NCBI GenBank assembly: GCA_022798855.1 | Contig: JAAWNI010000002.1 | Location: forward strand, 1 to 41,607 | Reading direction: 5' to 3' | DNA length: 41,607 nt | Origin: Lawsonibacter sp. | GTDB lineage: Bacteria > Bacillota > Clostridia > Oscillospirales > Oscillospiraceae | Shown: one piece after another, positions 1-8,238 of the stretch | How the letters are laid out: every line of letters begins with the position of its first letter | How positions within the stretch are numbered: position 1 is the first letter of the stretch | Position numbers and translations under genes: made by a program | Notes under the pieces: generated by a model | Seen by the model: the letters and a program-made list of their open reading frames with translations, nothing else | Database searches by the model: none | What the model was told of the DNA's origin: nothing

Positions 1-106
1 TTCGCAGGAATAATTGTTTTATTTCAAGAAATCACAACGAAGCATGGCGGAAAAAGACCCGCCAAACGGCGTTTTGAGAGATGTTAAACAGGCTCTAAGA
101 GCAGAG
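1..106. repeat. Dispersed repeat R2, copy A
   Basis: This stretch shares the exact 17-mer AGCATGGCGGAAAAAGA (41-57) with positions 9714-9730. Looser similarity continues on both sides (GGAATA, TTTCAAG, and a CAGGCTCT-like end). A third, inverted and more diverged copy lies at about 7013-7100. No open frame here looks coding. It reads as a non-coding dispersed element of roughly 100 bp; its true ends are uncertain because the window starts inside or at it. Confidence 0.6.
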
Positions 107-109
107 ACA

Positions 110-126
110 TAGGGGCGGTCCGCCCC
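110..126. repeat. Short R1 palindrome (TAGGGGCGG type)
   Basis: The near-perfect palindrome GGGGCGG-T-CCGCCCC follows repeat R2 directly and begins with the TAGGGGCGG end typical of the R1 family elsewhere in the window. It is a minimal single-palindrome member and lies about 45 bases before the penicillin-binding protein gene. Confidence 0.55.
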
Positions 127-177
127 GGCTGTCGGAGGGGGCGGAGCGATCCCCCTTGACCGACTGGAGGTATGATT

Positions 178-2925
178 GTGGCAGACAATAACAACTCTTT
201 ATATGAAAACAGCGAATATCCATCCCGCCGCCAGGCGCCTGGGCGGGAGCGGCGGCAGAAAAAGGACAAGCGGAAGCGGGGCGGCATTGGCAGAGTGGTG
301 GGCTTTTTCTTCAAGCTTCTGGGCACCCTGATCCTCATCGGGCTGTGTACCGGGGCGCTGCTGTGCTGCTTCGCCGCGGTCTACATCAACGAGGTGATTG
401 TCCCAATCGCCGACCTGAGCCCCGACGACTTCCCCATGGGGGAGAACAGCATTATGTACTACCAGGACAAGGCCACCGGGGAGTATAAGGAGATGACCAC
501 CCTCCTCAACGTGACCAGCTCCATACGGGTGGGCATGGATGAGATACCCCAGTACCTCATCGACGCCACCGTGGCCATTGAGGACAAGCGGTTCTGGGAG
601 CACCCCGGCGTAGACTGGAAGCGCACCGCCAAGGCCGTGCTTTCCATGTTCACCGGCCAGGATATCTCCGGCGGCTCCACCATCACCCAGCAGCTGCTGA
701 AAAACATGACCAACTATAACGAGGTCACGGTCAAGCGGAAGATCACCGAGATTGTCCGGGCGGTCCGCTTCACCCAGAACAACTCCAAGGAGTCCACCCT
801 CCTGCGCTACCTGAACATCATCCCCCTGGGCAGCGGCTGCGAGGGGGTGGGGGCGGCGTCCCTGGAGTACTTCGGCAAGCCGGTGTCGGAGCTGACCCTG
901 GCCGAGTGCGCCAGCCTGATCGGCATTACCAACAACCCCTCCAAATACGGCCCCTACTCCTTCGCCCGCTCCAAGGGCGTGGACACCGATGAGATATGGG
1001 ACGCCCGCCAGTGGAACAAGTACCGCCAGGAGGTGGTGCTCTACCAGATGTTGGACCAGGGCAAGATCACCCGCGCGGAGTACGACGAGGCGGTGGCCCA
1101 GGAGCTGCGCTTTGTCCGGGCCGAGGGAGAGGAGGCCGAGACTCAGATTTACACCTGGTACGAGGAGACGGTGATCTCCGACGTGCGCCGGGCCCTGATC
1201 AGCAAGTACGGCTGGTCGGACAAGATGGCCGACGAGGCCCTCCAGAGCGGCGGCCTGCGCATCTACACCTGCTACGACCCCACCGCCCAGGCCCTGGCGG
1301 AGCAGGTCTATTTCGACCGGAGCAACCTGGACTACACCTCCAAGGACGGCCAGCTGCTCCAGTCCGCCATCTGCGTCATCGACAACAGGACGGGGGACGT
1401 GGCCGCCATCGTGGGCCGGTTCGGCGAGAAGACCCTGAACCGGGGCGGCAACTACGCCAACGACGGCCACCGCCAGCCCGGCTCCTCCTTCAAGCCCCTG
1501 GCCGTCTACTCCCCAGCTTTGGAGATGGGCAAGATCAGCCCCTTCTCCGTAATAGACGACTACCCCTATCAGGTGCTCAACGGCCGGGTCTACCCACTGA
1601 ACGGCGGCTACGCCAGCTACCACGGCCGGGTCACCGTCCGCCAGGCCCTCAAGGAGTCGCTGAACACCGTGGCCGTGCGCATTATGATGGAGTATAACGG
1701 CGGCGTCACCCCGGAGGAGAGCTTCAACTTTGTCCAGGACCGTTACCACATCGACCTGGAGCCGGGCCGGATGGTGAACGGCGAGATGAAGACGGATATC
1801 ACCATCTCCCTGTCCATGGGCGGGCTCACCGACGGCGTCAACGTCCGGGAGATGGCCGAGGCCTACTCCACCTTCCCCAACAACGGTGTGTATAAGGGCT
1901 CCCGCACCTATACCAAGGTTACCCAGATGATCGACGGCAGGGAGACGCTGCTGCTGGACAACACCCTGACCCCCCAGCAGGTCATCAAGGAGACGACGGC
2001 CTACTATATGAACGACATGCTCCAGGGCGTGTTTACCGCCGGCGGCACCGCCGTGGGCCGGGGCGGGGCGCTGAAAAGCTACCACGTGGCCGGCAAGACG
2101 GGCACCACCAACAACGACCACGACCGCTGGTTCGTGGGCTACACCCCCTACTACACCGCCGCCGTGTGGACAGGCTATGAACAGGGCACCCCCATCACCG
2201 GCGCGCCTTTCAATGTGTCCCTGGACCTGTGGGAAAAGGTGATGGTCCCCCTCCACGAGGGGCTGGACCCCGCGAACTACCCCCAGCCGGCGGAGATGCG
2301 CTCCATCACCTACTGCAAGGACAGCGGCCTGATCGCCACCGAGTACTGCGCCATGGACCCCCGGGGCGACAGGCGGGCTTCTGACACCATTTTCCCGGAG
2401 GACTACCCCACGGATAAGCGGTGCACCTTCCACACTGAAGCCAGCATGGTCACCATCTGCGTGGACAGCCCGGTGACCAAGGAGGACGGGGCCCAGACCG
2501 GCCTGTACCATCTGGCTGGGGAGTTCTGCCCCGAGGAGAGCAAGCGGGACATCTGCCTGCCTGACTACGAGCGGGAGCGGGTCGGCAATGCCACGGCTGG
2601 GGACGAGGCCTGGCGCTACGCGTCGGCCGCGAGCCACGGCGGCTGCACCGTCCACCTGGAAGCCCCCCCGCCGGAGGAGCCGGATGTTACCGATCCAAAC
2701 AACCCCGTTGACCCCTCAAACCCCAGCAACCCCGGTGGGGCCACCAACCCCTCCGACCCATCCTATAACCCCTACGACCCCTATTACAACCCCGGCGGGA
2801 CCAAGCCCGGAGAGAGCGGCACCCCCGGCGGCGGAAACCAGGGCGGGACGGCCAGCCCGGAGCCCAATAAGCCGCCGGACACCCCCATCAATCCCCTGCC
2901 GCCCTCCGACGGCATGGTGGGCTGA
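178..2925 (+). CDS. Class A penicillin-binding protein (PBP1A type), bifunctional transglycosylase/transpeptidase
   Basis: It polymerises lipid II into glycan strands and cross-links the stem peptides outside the membrane. A basic cytoplasmic tail precedes one membrane segment (about residues 42-66 counted from the ATG at 172). The GT51 domain follows, with catalytic Glu in EDKRFWEHPG (about residue 137) and GGSTITQQL. The transpeptidase domain shows SSFK (Ser about 438), SLN and KTGTT (Lys about 642). The last 80 or so residues are a low-complexity Pro/Asn/Gly/Tyr tail, perhaps wall-spanning. The GTG at 178 is chosen because CTGGAGG lies 7 bases before it, while the in-frame ATG at 172 is only one base from that site; the two differ by two residues. 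A strong GC hairpin follows the stop. The length of about 915 residues is long for the family because of the tail. Confidence 0.95.
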   Translation: MADNNNSLYENSEYPSRRQAPGRERRQKKDKRKRGGIGRVVGFFFKLLGTLILIGLCTGALLCCFAAVYINEVIVPIADLSPDDFPMGENSIMYYQDKATGEYKEMTTLLNVTSSIRVGMDEIPQYLIDATVAIEDKRFWEHPGVDWKRTAKAVLSMFTGQDISGGSTITQQLLKNMTNYNEVTVKRKITEIVRAVRFTQNNSKESTLLRYLNIIPLGSGCEGVGAASLEYFGKPVSELTLAECASLIGITNNPSKYGPYSFARSKGVDTDEIWDARQWNKYRQEVVLYQMLDQGKITRAEYDEAVAQELRFVRAEGEEAETQIYTWYEETVISDVRRALISKYGWSDKMADEALQSGGLRIYTCYDPTAQALAEQVYFDRSNLDYTSKDGQLLQSAICVIDNRTGDVAAIVGRFGEKTLNRGGNYANDGHRQPGSSFKPLAVYSPALEMGKISPFSVIDDYPYQVLNGRVYPLNGGYASYHGRVTVRQALKESLNTVAVRIMMEYNGGVTPEESFNFVQDRYHIDLEPGRMVNGEMKTDITISLSMGGLTDGVNVREMAEAYSTFPNNGVYKGSRTYTKVTQMIDGRETLLLDNTLTPQQVIKETTAYYMNDMLQGVFTAGGTAVGRGGALKSYHVAGKTGTTNNDHDRWFVGYTPYYTAAVWTGYEQGTPITGAPFNVSLDLWEKVMVPLHEGLDPANYPQPAEMRSITYCKDSGLIATEYCAMDPRGDRRASDTIFPEDYPTDKRCTFHTEASMVTICVDSPVTKEDGAQTGLYHLAGEFCPEESKRDICLPDYERERVGNATAGDEAWRYASAASHGGCTVHLEAPPPEEPDVTDPNNPVDPSNPSNPGGATNPSDPSYNPYDPYYNPGGTKPGESGTPGGGNQGGTASPEPNKPPDTPINPLPPSDGMVG

Positions 2926-2971
2926 GAACGGCCCGGCCAGCCGGTGTTTGAGGTTGTGATGAGTCTCTGAA

Positions 2972-3004
2972 CAGCGCCGCGGATCATAGAGGTCCGCGGC
3001 GCTG
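2972..3004 (+). terminator. GC-rich hairpin after the PBP gene
   Basis: CAGCGCCGCGGA (2972-2983) pairs perfectly with TCCGCGGCGCTG (2993-3004), a 12-bp stem with a 9-base loop. No real U-tract follows, so termination may be incomplete or factor-assisted. Confidence 0.6.
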
Positions 3005-3085
3005 CTTGACGGGTGGGTGTGAAATGTGACGAATTCCCGCCCATTAGGAGGGAAAAGTTCCACAGACTCCACAGCGCTTTTCCGG

Positions 3086-3114
3086 TTGCGGCGGGCGGAC
3101 TTGTATGCTACAAT
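3086..3114 (+). promoter_or_regulatory. Sigma-A type promoter for the ACT-regulator/hom region
   Basis: TTGCGG (3086-3091), a 17-base spacer, then TACAAT (3109-3114) preceded by TGC, giving an extended -10. It lies 67 bases before the ACT-domain gene and just after the PBP hairpin. Confidence 0.65.
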
Positions 3115-3180
3115 GGACCACGGCGCAAAAACAAATGACCACCCAGCGCGGACAGCGCTCCCGCGCGGACTGGAGGAACT

Positions 3181-3621
3181 ATGAGCGGTCCGGCAAAATA
3201 TTTTATTGTAGAGGCCAAAGCCATGCCGGAGATTTTCCGGAAGGTGGCCGAGGCCAAGCGCCTGCTGGAGACAGGGGAGGAGAAGACCGTCAACGGGGCG
3301 GCCCAGGCGGTGAACATCAGCCGCAGCGCCTTTTATAAGTACAAGGACGCGGTCCGGCCCTTCCACGACATGCTCCACGGGCGGATCGTCACCTTCCAGG
3401 TGATGCTGAAGGATGAGCCGGGGGCGCTGTCCGGGGCCCTCAACGTGCTGGCGGGCACCGGCATGAACATCCTGACCATCAATCAGAGCATTCCGGTGAA
3501 CGGCTGCGCCGTGGTTACCATCACGTCGGAGACTTCCGCCCTTCAAAATTCCCTGGAGGAGGTGCTGGCCAGCCTGTCCAACGGTCCGGGCGTCATCAAA
3601 TGCGAGATCCTGGCGGGGTAG
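3181..3621 (+). CDS. pheB: ACT domain-containing protein, PheB/UPF0735 family
   Basis: This 146-residue protein has a helix-turn-helix-like N-terminal part (about residues 30-60, with NGAAQAVNISRSAFYKYKD). An ACT ligand-binding domain follows (about 67-146), starting at GRIVTFQVMLKDEPGALS. ACT domains usually bind amino acids and control enzymes or transcription. It sits 75 bases before homoserine dehydrogenase and is commonly found next to hom in Firmicutes, so a regulatory role in the aspartate or aromatic amino acid pathway is inferred; the ligand is unknown. The start follows GGAGGAACT closely. It is often annotated as chorismate mutase-like, but no chorismate mutase domain is present. 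Confidence 0.85.
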   Translation: MSGPAKYFIVEAKAMPEIFRKVAEAKRLLETGEEKTVNGAAQAVNISRSAFYKYKDAVRPFHDMLHGRIVTFQVMLKDEPGALSGALNVLAGTGMNILTINQSIPVNGCAVVTITSETSALQNSLEEVLASLSNGPGVIKCEILAG

Positions 3622-3626
3622 AATGG

Positions 3627-3649
3627 CTCCCTCAGAGAGGGAGGCTTTT
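3627..3649 (+). terminator. Weak hairpin between the ACT gene and hom
   Basis: CTCCCTC (3627-3633), AGA, GAGGGAG (3637-3643), followed by GCTTTT. The stem is 7 bp with a short U-run. It may attenuate read-through into homoserine dehydrogenase. Confidence 0.4.
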
Positions 3650-3696
3650 AAAGCATTTTAAAGCAGCAATATATTTTAGGATAAGGAGAAAAAAGA

Positions 3697-4908
3697 ATGG
3701 TAAATGTAGCGATTTTAGGGTTTGGCACGGTGGGCTCCGGCGTGGCCGAGGTGCTCACCACCAACGGCGGGCTTATCGACCGGCGGGTGGACGATCTGGT
3801 GCGGCTGAAATATATTGTAGACGTGCGGGACTTCCCGGACAGCCCGTATGCGGACCTGTTTGTGAAGGACTTCGCCGTTCTGGAGAACGACCCCGAGCTG
3901 GACATCGTGGTGGAGACGATTGGCGGAGCCACCATCGCCCTGGACTTCACCACCCGGGCGCTGAAAGCGGGCAAGAGTGTGGTCACCTCCAACAAGGAGC
4001 TGGTGGCCACCCACGGCTTTGAGCTCCTCCAACTGGCCCAGGCCAACGGGTGCAGCTATCTCTTCGAGGCCAGCGTGGGCGGCGGCATCCCCATCCTGCG
4101 GCCCCTGACCTCCTGCCTGGCCGCCAACGAGCTGGAGCAGGTCACCGGCATCCTCAACGGCACCACCAACTATATCCTCACCCGGATGATCCGGGCGGGG
4201 CTCACCTTCGATCAGGCCCTGGCGGAGGCCCAGGCCAACGGCTACGCCGAGAAGGACCCCACCGCCGACGTGGACGGCCACGACGCCTGCCGGAAGATCT
4301 GCATTCTGGCCGCCCTGGCCTTCGGCCGGCACATCTACCCCGATCAGGTGGCCACCCAGGGCATCCGGGGGGTCACTCTGGAGGACGTGGCCTACGCCGA
4401 CTCCGTGGGCTGCAAGATCAAGCTGCTGGGCCGGGCCCTCCGCCGCCCCGAGGGCAAGGTGTGCGCCTTTGTGGCCCCCCATCTGGTGCCTGGGGAGAAC
4501 CCCCTGGCCGGAGTGGAGGACGTGTTCAATGCTATCGCCGTCACCGGCAACGCCATCGGCGACGTGATGTTCTACGGCCGGGGCGCCGGCAAGCTGCCCA
4601 CCGCTTCCGCCGTGGTGGCCGACGTCATCGACATCGCCAAGGACCTGAAAAAGGACCGGCACAACGGCTGGGAGGAGGGGGCCCCCGATTTGGTGGTTTC
4701 CGCCGACTGCCTGGTTTCCCCCTGGTACGTCCGGGCCCAGATTTCCGCCGACCAGGCCAGGAAACGCTGCGGCGACATCCAGCTGCTGGCCCGTGGGGGC
4801 GCCCCCGCCGGCGAGGCGGCCTTCCTGGCCGCCCCCATGGCTGAGCCGGAGATTCGGGAGAAGCTGGCCGGCCTGGAGACAGGCTCCCTGTTCCGGGTGC
4901 TGGCCTGA
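3697..4908 (+). CDS. hom: Homoserine dehydrogenase
   Basis: It reduces aspartate semialdehyde to homoserine with NAD(P)H, the branch toward threonine and methionine. The N-terminal nucleotide-binding fold has GFGTVGSGV (about residues 7-15). TSNKELVATHG and NGTTNYILTRM mark the catalytic domain, and EKDPTADVDGHDACRK is the family signature. The last 75 or so residues form a short ACT-like tail, so feedback control by threonine is plausible. The length (403 residues) is slightly below the 430 or so of Bacillus Hom. The ATG is preceded by ATAAGGAGAAAA. Aspartokinase follows after 154 bases that contain an R1 repeat. Confidence 0.95.
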   Translation: MVNVAILGFGTVGSGVAEVLTTNGGLIDRRVDDLVRLKYIVDVRDFPDSPYADLFVKDFAVLENDPELDIVVETIGGATIALDFTTRALKAGKSVVTSNKELVATHGFELLQLAQANGCSYLFEASVGGGIPILRPLTSCLAANELEQVTGILNGTTNYILTRMIRAGLTFDQALAEAQANGYAEKDPTADVDGHDACRKICILAALAFGRHIYPDQVATQGIRGVTLEDVAYADSVGCKIKLLGRALRRPEGKVCAFVAPHLVPGENPLAGVEDVFNAIAVTGNAIGDVMFYGRGAGKLPTASAVVADVIDIAKDLKKDRHNGWEEGAPDLVVSADCLVSPWYVRAQISADQARKRCGDIQLLARGGAPAGEAAFLAAPMAEPEIREKLAGLETGSLFRVLA

Positions 4909-4934
4909 GACAGACTGTCCGCATAGGATGGGGG

Positions 4935-5012
4935 TGTAGGGGCGGATATTATCCGCCCGGACAATCCCACCTGTATTTTGTAAAAGCGGGCGGGTGATAC
5001 CCGCCCCTACAG
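4935..5012. repeat. R1 palindrome doublet between hom and lysC
   Basis: The element is bounded by perfect 11-bp inverted ends, TGTAGGGGCGG and CCGCCCCTACA. Inside are two separate palindromes: GGGCGGATA-T-TATCCGCCC (4940-4958) and GGGCGGGT-GAT-ACCCGCCC near the right end, separated by about 30 bases. It has no coding potential and resembles REP-type doublets. In RNA it would fold strongly and could affect hom-lysC read-through. Confidence 0.75.
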
Positions 5013-5062
5013 TATATCGCTCCACTTAAATTTTACTCAAACCTTTAGGGGGAATACCATAC

Positions 5063-6286
5063 ATGGCACTGATTGTACAAAAATTCGGCGGTAGCTCGGT
5101 GGCCGACGCCGATAAAATCCGCAATGTGGCCAGGATCGTCACGGAGACATACCGCAGGGGCCACAGCGTGGTGGTGGTGCTGTCCGCCCAGGGGGACACC
5201 ACCGACGACCTGATCGAAAAGGCCCGGGAAATCCACCCTGGGGCCTCCAAGCGGGAGATGGATATGCTGCTGGCCACCGGCGAGCAGATCTCCATTTCCC
5301 TGTGCGCCATGGCCATCGAGCGCATGGGCTACCAGGTCATCTCCCTCACCGGCTGGCAGGCGGGTATGCTCACCGACTCCGCCTACTCCTCCGCCCGGAT
5401 CAAGCGCATCCGGGCCGAGCGCATCCAGAAGGAGCTGGACAAGAAGAAGATTGTCATCGTGGCCGGCTTCCAGGGGATCAACAAGTATGACGATATCACC
5501 ACCCTGGGCCGCGGGGGCTCGGACACCTCCGCCGTGGCTCTGGCCACCGCCCTCCACGCTGACCTGTGCCAGATTTACACCGACGTGGACGGCGTTTACA
5601 CCGCCGACCCCCGCAATGTGGCAGGGGCCAGAAAGATTGACGAGATTACCTACGACGAGATGCTGGAGCTGGCGAGCCTGGGGGCCCAGGTGCTCCACAA
5701 CCGCTCGGTGGAGATGGCCAAGCGGTATAATGTCAATCTGGAGGTGCTGTCCAGCTTCAGCGGGAAGCCCGGTACGAAAGTGAAGGAGGTCGTGAAGACT
5801 ATGGAAAAAACACATGTCAGCGGGGTGGCCAAGGATAAAGATGTGGCCCGCATCGCTCTGGTCGGACTGGCGGACCAGCCCGGCATTGCCTTTAAAATCT
5901 TCTCCCTTCTGGCTAAGAAGGGCATCAATGTAGATATCATCCTCCAGTCCATCGGCCGCGACAGCAGCAAGGATATCAGCTTTACCGTGGCCCAGGGCGA
6001 CGCCATGGCCGCCCGGGAGGTGATGGAGGAGCACAAGGAATCCATCGGCTGCAAGTCCATCGAGGTCAGCACCCAGGTGGCCAAGGTGTCCATCGTGGGC
6101 GCGGGCATGGCCCACAACGCCGGCGTGGCCTGCAAGATGTTCGAGGCCCTGTTCTCCGCCGGAATCAACATCAATATGATCTCCACCAGCGAGATTAAGG
6201 TGTCCGTCCTGGTGGACGAGCGGGACGCCGACCGGGCCGTCCAGGCCATCCACGACCGCTTTTTCAGCGAGTTCGGAAACGCGTAA
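5063..6286 (+). CDS. lysC: Aspartate kinase
   Basis: It phosphorylates aspartate, the first step toward lysine, threonine and methionine. KFGGSSVAD near the N-terminus and GRGGSDTSAVALA around residue 150 are the kinase signatures. Two C-terminal ACT domains (about residues 265-400; ALVGLADQPGIAFKIF and VSIVGAGMAHNAGVA) are the usual allosteric sites. At 407 residues it is a monofunctional aspartokinase, not a fusion with homoserine dehydrogenase, which is encoded just upstream. AGGGGGAA lies about 8 bases before the ATG. Confidence 0.95.
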   Translation: MALIVQKFGGSSVADADKIRNVARIVTETYRRGHSVVVVLSAQGDTTDDLIEKAREIHPGASKREMDMLLATGEQISISLCAMAIERMGYQVISLTGWQAGMLTDSAYSSARIKRIRAERIQKELDKKKIVIVAGFQGINKYDDITTLGRGGSDTSAVALATALHADLCQIYTDVDGVYTADPRNVAGARKIDEITYDEMLELASLGAQVLHNRSVEMAKRYNVNLEVLSSFSGKPGTKVKEVVKTMEKTHVSGVAKDKDVARIALVGLADQPGIAFKIFSLLAKKGINVDIILQSIGRDSSKDISFTVAQGDAMAAREVMEEHKESIGCKSIEVSTQVAKVSIVGAGMAHNAGVACKMFEALFSAGININMISTSEIKVSVLVDERDADRAVQAIHDRFFSEFGNA

Positions 6287-6299
6287 ACAACAAGAATGC

Positions 6300-6329
6300 A
6301 GGGGCGGTTGGTATTACCAACCGCCCTTT
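6300..6329 (+). terminator. R1-type palindrome acting as the lysC terminator
   Basis: GGGCGGTTGGTA-T-TACCAACCGCCC followed by TTTG starts 14 bases after the lysC stop. It begins AGGGGCGG, so it appears to be a single-palindrome member of the R1 family that also makes a good intrinsic terminator. Confidence 0.7.
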
Positions 6330-6354
6330 GCCATTGGGGTATATTTCCATTTTT

Positions 6355-6972
6355 CTAATCAAATTTCAGCCCCGGCCTGCCCTGCTTCACCGCCTCCACC
6401 AGCAGGAGGGAGGGGGGATGGCCTGGCCCGTGGGCGGCCAGCTTGAGCCGTTTGGGCTCCAGGCGGCAGGAGCGCAGGGCGCACAGCACATCCACCAGCC
6501 GCTCAGGACGGTGGCACAAGGCGAAGCGGCCCCCGTTTTTCACCAGCCGGGACGCGGCGGCGCACAGCTCCGCCAGGGAGCAGAACTCCTCGCTCCGGGC
6601 GGGGCCGCCGCTCTTCCCGCTGCCCACAGGGAAGTAGGGCGGGTTGGATACCACCAGGTCGAAGCCCCCGGCAGGGAGGGGGGCGGTACGCAGGTCGCCG
6701 GCGACGACCTCCCCGGCCAGGCCGTTGGACTCCAGGTTGTTTCGGGCGGTCTGGGCGGAGAGGGGGTCGACCTCCACGCCGGTGAGGGCCAGCCGGTCCG
6801 CCCGCCGGGCCAGCAGCAGGAGCAGGGCGCCGCTGCCCGCCCCCAGGTCGCACACCCGCCAGCCTGGCCGGACGCTGGCAAAGGCCCCCAGGGCCAGGGC
6901 GTCGCCCCCCAGAGGAAAGACGCCGTCCCCCCAGGACAGGGTGTAAGGCCCCAATTGTTCTTTTCCCGCCAT
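6355..6972 (-). CDS. trmN6: tRNA1(Val) (adenine-N6)-methyltransferase-like protein (YfiC/YabB family)
   Basis: This is a class I SAM-dependent methyltransferase of 205 residues. DLGAGSGAL (about 42-50) is the SAM-binding motif I and SNPPYF (about 109-114) is the NPPY motif of adenine-N6 methyltransferases. GVEVDP is motif II. The family methylates A37 of tRNA-Val; that substrate is assumed from family, not shown. It lies back to back with rsmI, a pairing also seen in Bacillus (yabB near yabC). The start is supported only by a weak GGGATGGTGAT upstream. It faces lysC tail to tail. Confidence 0.85.
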   Translation of the reverse strand: MAGKEQLGPYTLSWGDGVFPLGGDALALGAFASVRPGWRVCDLGAGSGALLLLLARRADRLALTGVEVDPLSAQTARNNLESNGLAGEVVAGDLRTAPLPAGGFDLVVSNPPYFPVGSGKSGGPARSEEFCSLAELCAAASRLVKNGGRFALCHRPERLVDVLCALRSCRLEPKRLKLAAHGPGHPPSLLLVEAVKQGRPGLKFD

Positions 6973-7012
6973 AATCTATCACCATCCCGCGATTTGTAAG
7001 CCGTTCCAAGGG

Positions 7013-7100
7013 TAAGAACCTGTGTTCACAATCTCAAACGACCGTCTGAAACGGTCCTTTTGCCGCCCTGCGGTGTTAAAAAATCTTGAAATCCACAAAG
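7013..7100. repeat. Dispersed repeat R2, copy C (inverted)
   Basis: Read against the reverse complement of positions 1-106, this stretch aligns along its length: AACCTGT, ATCTC, CAAA, CTTTT-GCCGCC-TGC and TCTTGAAAT all match in order. It is a diverged copy in the opposite orientation, lying between trmN6 and rsmI. A short open frame across it (7022-7222) has no recognisable product and is not called. Confidence 0.5.
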
Positions 7101-7214
7101 CCAAGGACGACAACGCGGCCATGTGCGCTTTGCACCCCCGAGCTTTTGCCAGGAATTCTGATGATTGCTATAAAACAAGGAAACAAAAAAAGGATACCAT
7201 ATTTCGCGGAAATA

Positions 7215-7223
7215 TGATATAAT
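7215..7223 (+). promoter_or_regulatory. Extended -10 promoter for rsmI
   Basis: TGATATAAT (7215-7223) is a perfect -10 hexamer with a TGn extension, 36 bases before the rsmI start. The expected -35 position holds only TACCAT, which fits an extended -10 promoter that does not need a -35. Confidence 0.6.
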
Positions 7224-7258
7224 CAAAGCGCAGTAAAATGGAGGAGGGGTGAGCCGCT

Positions 7259-8089
7259 TTGACCGGGACACTGTATTTAGTCCCCACACCCATTGGAAAT
7301 CTGGGGGATATCTCCCAGCGGATGGTGGAGATTCTGGAGCTGGTGGACTTTATCGCCGCCGAGGACACCCGGGTGACGGTAAAGCTGCTCAACCACCTGG
7401 GGATCAAAAAACCGATGGCCCCCTACCACCGGCACAGCACCGAGGCCAGCGGCCGGGCCATCCTCAACCGGCTCCAGGACGGGGAGAGCTGCGCCCTGGT
7501 CACCGACGCGGGCACCCCCGCCATCTCCGACCCCGGGGAGGAGCTGGTGGCCCAGTGCGCCGCCCTGGGCATCCCGGTGTGCGCCATCCCCGGGCCCTGC
7601 GCCCTGGTGACGGCCCTGGCCGCCTCCGGCCAGCCCACAGGGCGGTTCACCTTCGAGGGCTTTCTGGCTATGAACAAGAAGAACCGCCGGGCCCATCTGG
7701 AGGGCCTTCGGGGGGAGGAGCGGACTATGATCTTCTACGAGGCCCCCCACAAGCTGGCCGCCACCCTCCAGGACCTGTCGGAGGTTTTCGGCCCCGACCG
7801 GCCCCTCACCATCTGCCGGGAGCTGACCAAGCTCCACGAGGAGGTCCGCCGCACCACCCTGGGCCAGGCTGCCGCCTGGTATCAGGAGAACGACCCGAAA
7901 GGGGAGTTTGTGCTGGTGGTCCGGGGGGCGGAGCATGTCCAGGAGCAAAAGTCCACCCTGGAGGACGGCCTGATTCTGGTGGGCCGGCTGCGGGAGGAGG
8001 GGCTGTCCCTCCGGGACGCGGTCCGTCAGGCCGCCAAGGAGCTGGGGCTGTCCCGAAATGAGCTGTATGACGCAGCGGTGAAATTATAG
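7259..8089 (+). CDS. rsmI: 16S rRNA (cytidine(1402)-2'-O)-methyltransferase
   Basis: It methylates the 2'-hydroxyl of C1402 in the ribosomal decoding centre with SAM. It belongs to the tetrapyrrole-methylase fold: VPTPIGNLGDIS near the N-terminus, AEDTRVT, TDAGTPAISDPG and PGPCALVTALAASG are all in place. The 276-residue length is normal. The start is TTG, about 10 bases after the strong GGAGGAGGGG; a GTG at 7249 is in another frame. The TAG stop is formed by the first bases of an R1 repeat, so insertion or loss of that repeat would have reset the C-terminus. Confidence 0.93.
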   Translation: MTGTLYLVPTPIGNLGDISQRMVEILELVDFIAAEDTRVTVKLLNHLGIKKPMAPYHRHSTEASGRAILNRLQDGESCALVTDAGTPAISDPGEELVAQCAALGIPVCAIPGPCALVTALAASGQPTGRFTFEGFLAMNKKNRRAHLEGLRGEERTMIFYEAPHKLAATLQDLSEVFGPDRPLTICRELTKLHEEVRRTTLGQAAAWYQENDPKGEFVLVVRGAEHVQEQKSTLEDGLILVGRLREEGLSLRDAVRQAAKELGLSRNELYDAAVKL

Positions 8090-8162
8090 GGGCGCACATT
8101 GTGCGCCCGTCATCAAAGTGGTGCTTGCGGTAAAGCGCGGGCGGACAATGTCCGCCCCTACA
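8087..8162. repeat. R1 palindrome doublet between rsmI and murC
   Basis: TAGGGGCGCACA-T-TGTGCGCCC (left) and GGGCGGACA-A-TGTCCGCCCCTA (right) are two 9-bp-arm palindromes with a spacer of about 30 bases. The arms differ from those at 4935-5012, yet each stays self-complementary. It provides the rsmI stop codon and probably a terminator. Confidence 0.75.
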
Positions 8163-8238
8163 GAGCGTAAATATCCGCACCGAATCGCCCAAAAATGGAT
8201 AGAATAGAGAGAGAAACCATGTAAAAGAGGTGCTGTCC

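Noticed and set aside
199..2655. An open frame of about 800 codons on the minus strand opposite the penicillin-binding protein gene
   Set aside because: GC-rich third positions keep antisense frames open. The plus-strand frame has all catalytic motifs; the antisense product is Gly/Val/His-rich with no domain and no ribosome binding site.
7022..7222. Possible 66-codon gene between trmN6 and rsmI
   Set aside because: It lies on repeat R2 copy C, has no good ribosome binding site and no recognisable feature, and its end overlaps the rsmI promoter.
4935..8162. CRISPR array made of the GGGGCGG repeats
   Set aside because: Copies are far apart, palindromic, in intergenic gaps, and lack regular spacers or cas genes.
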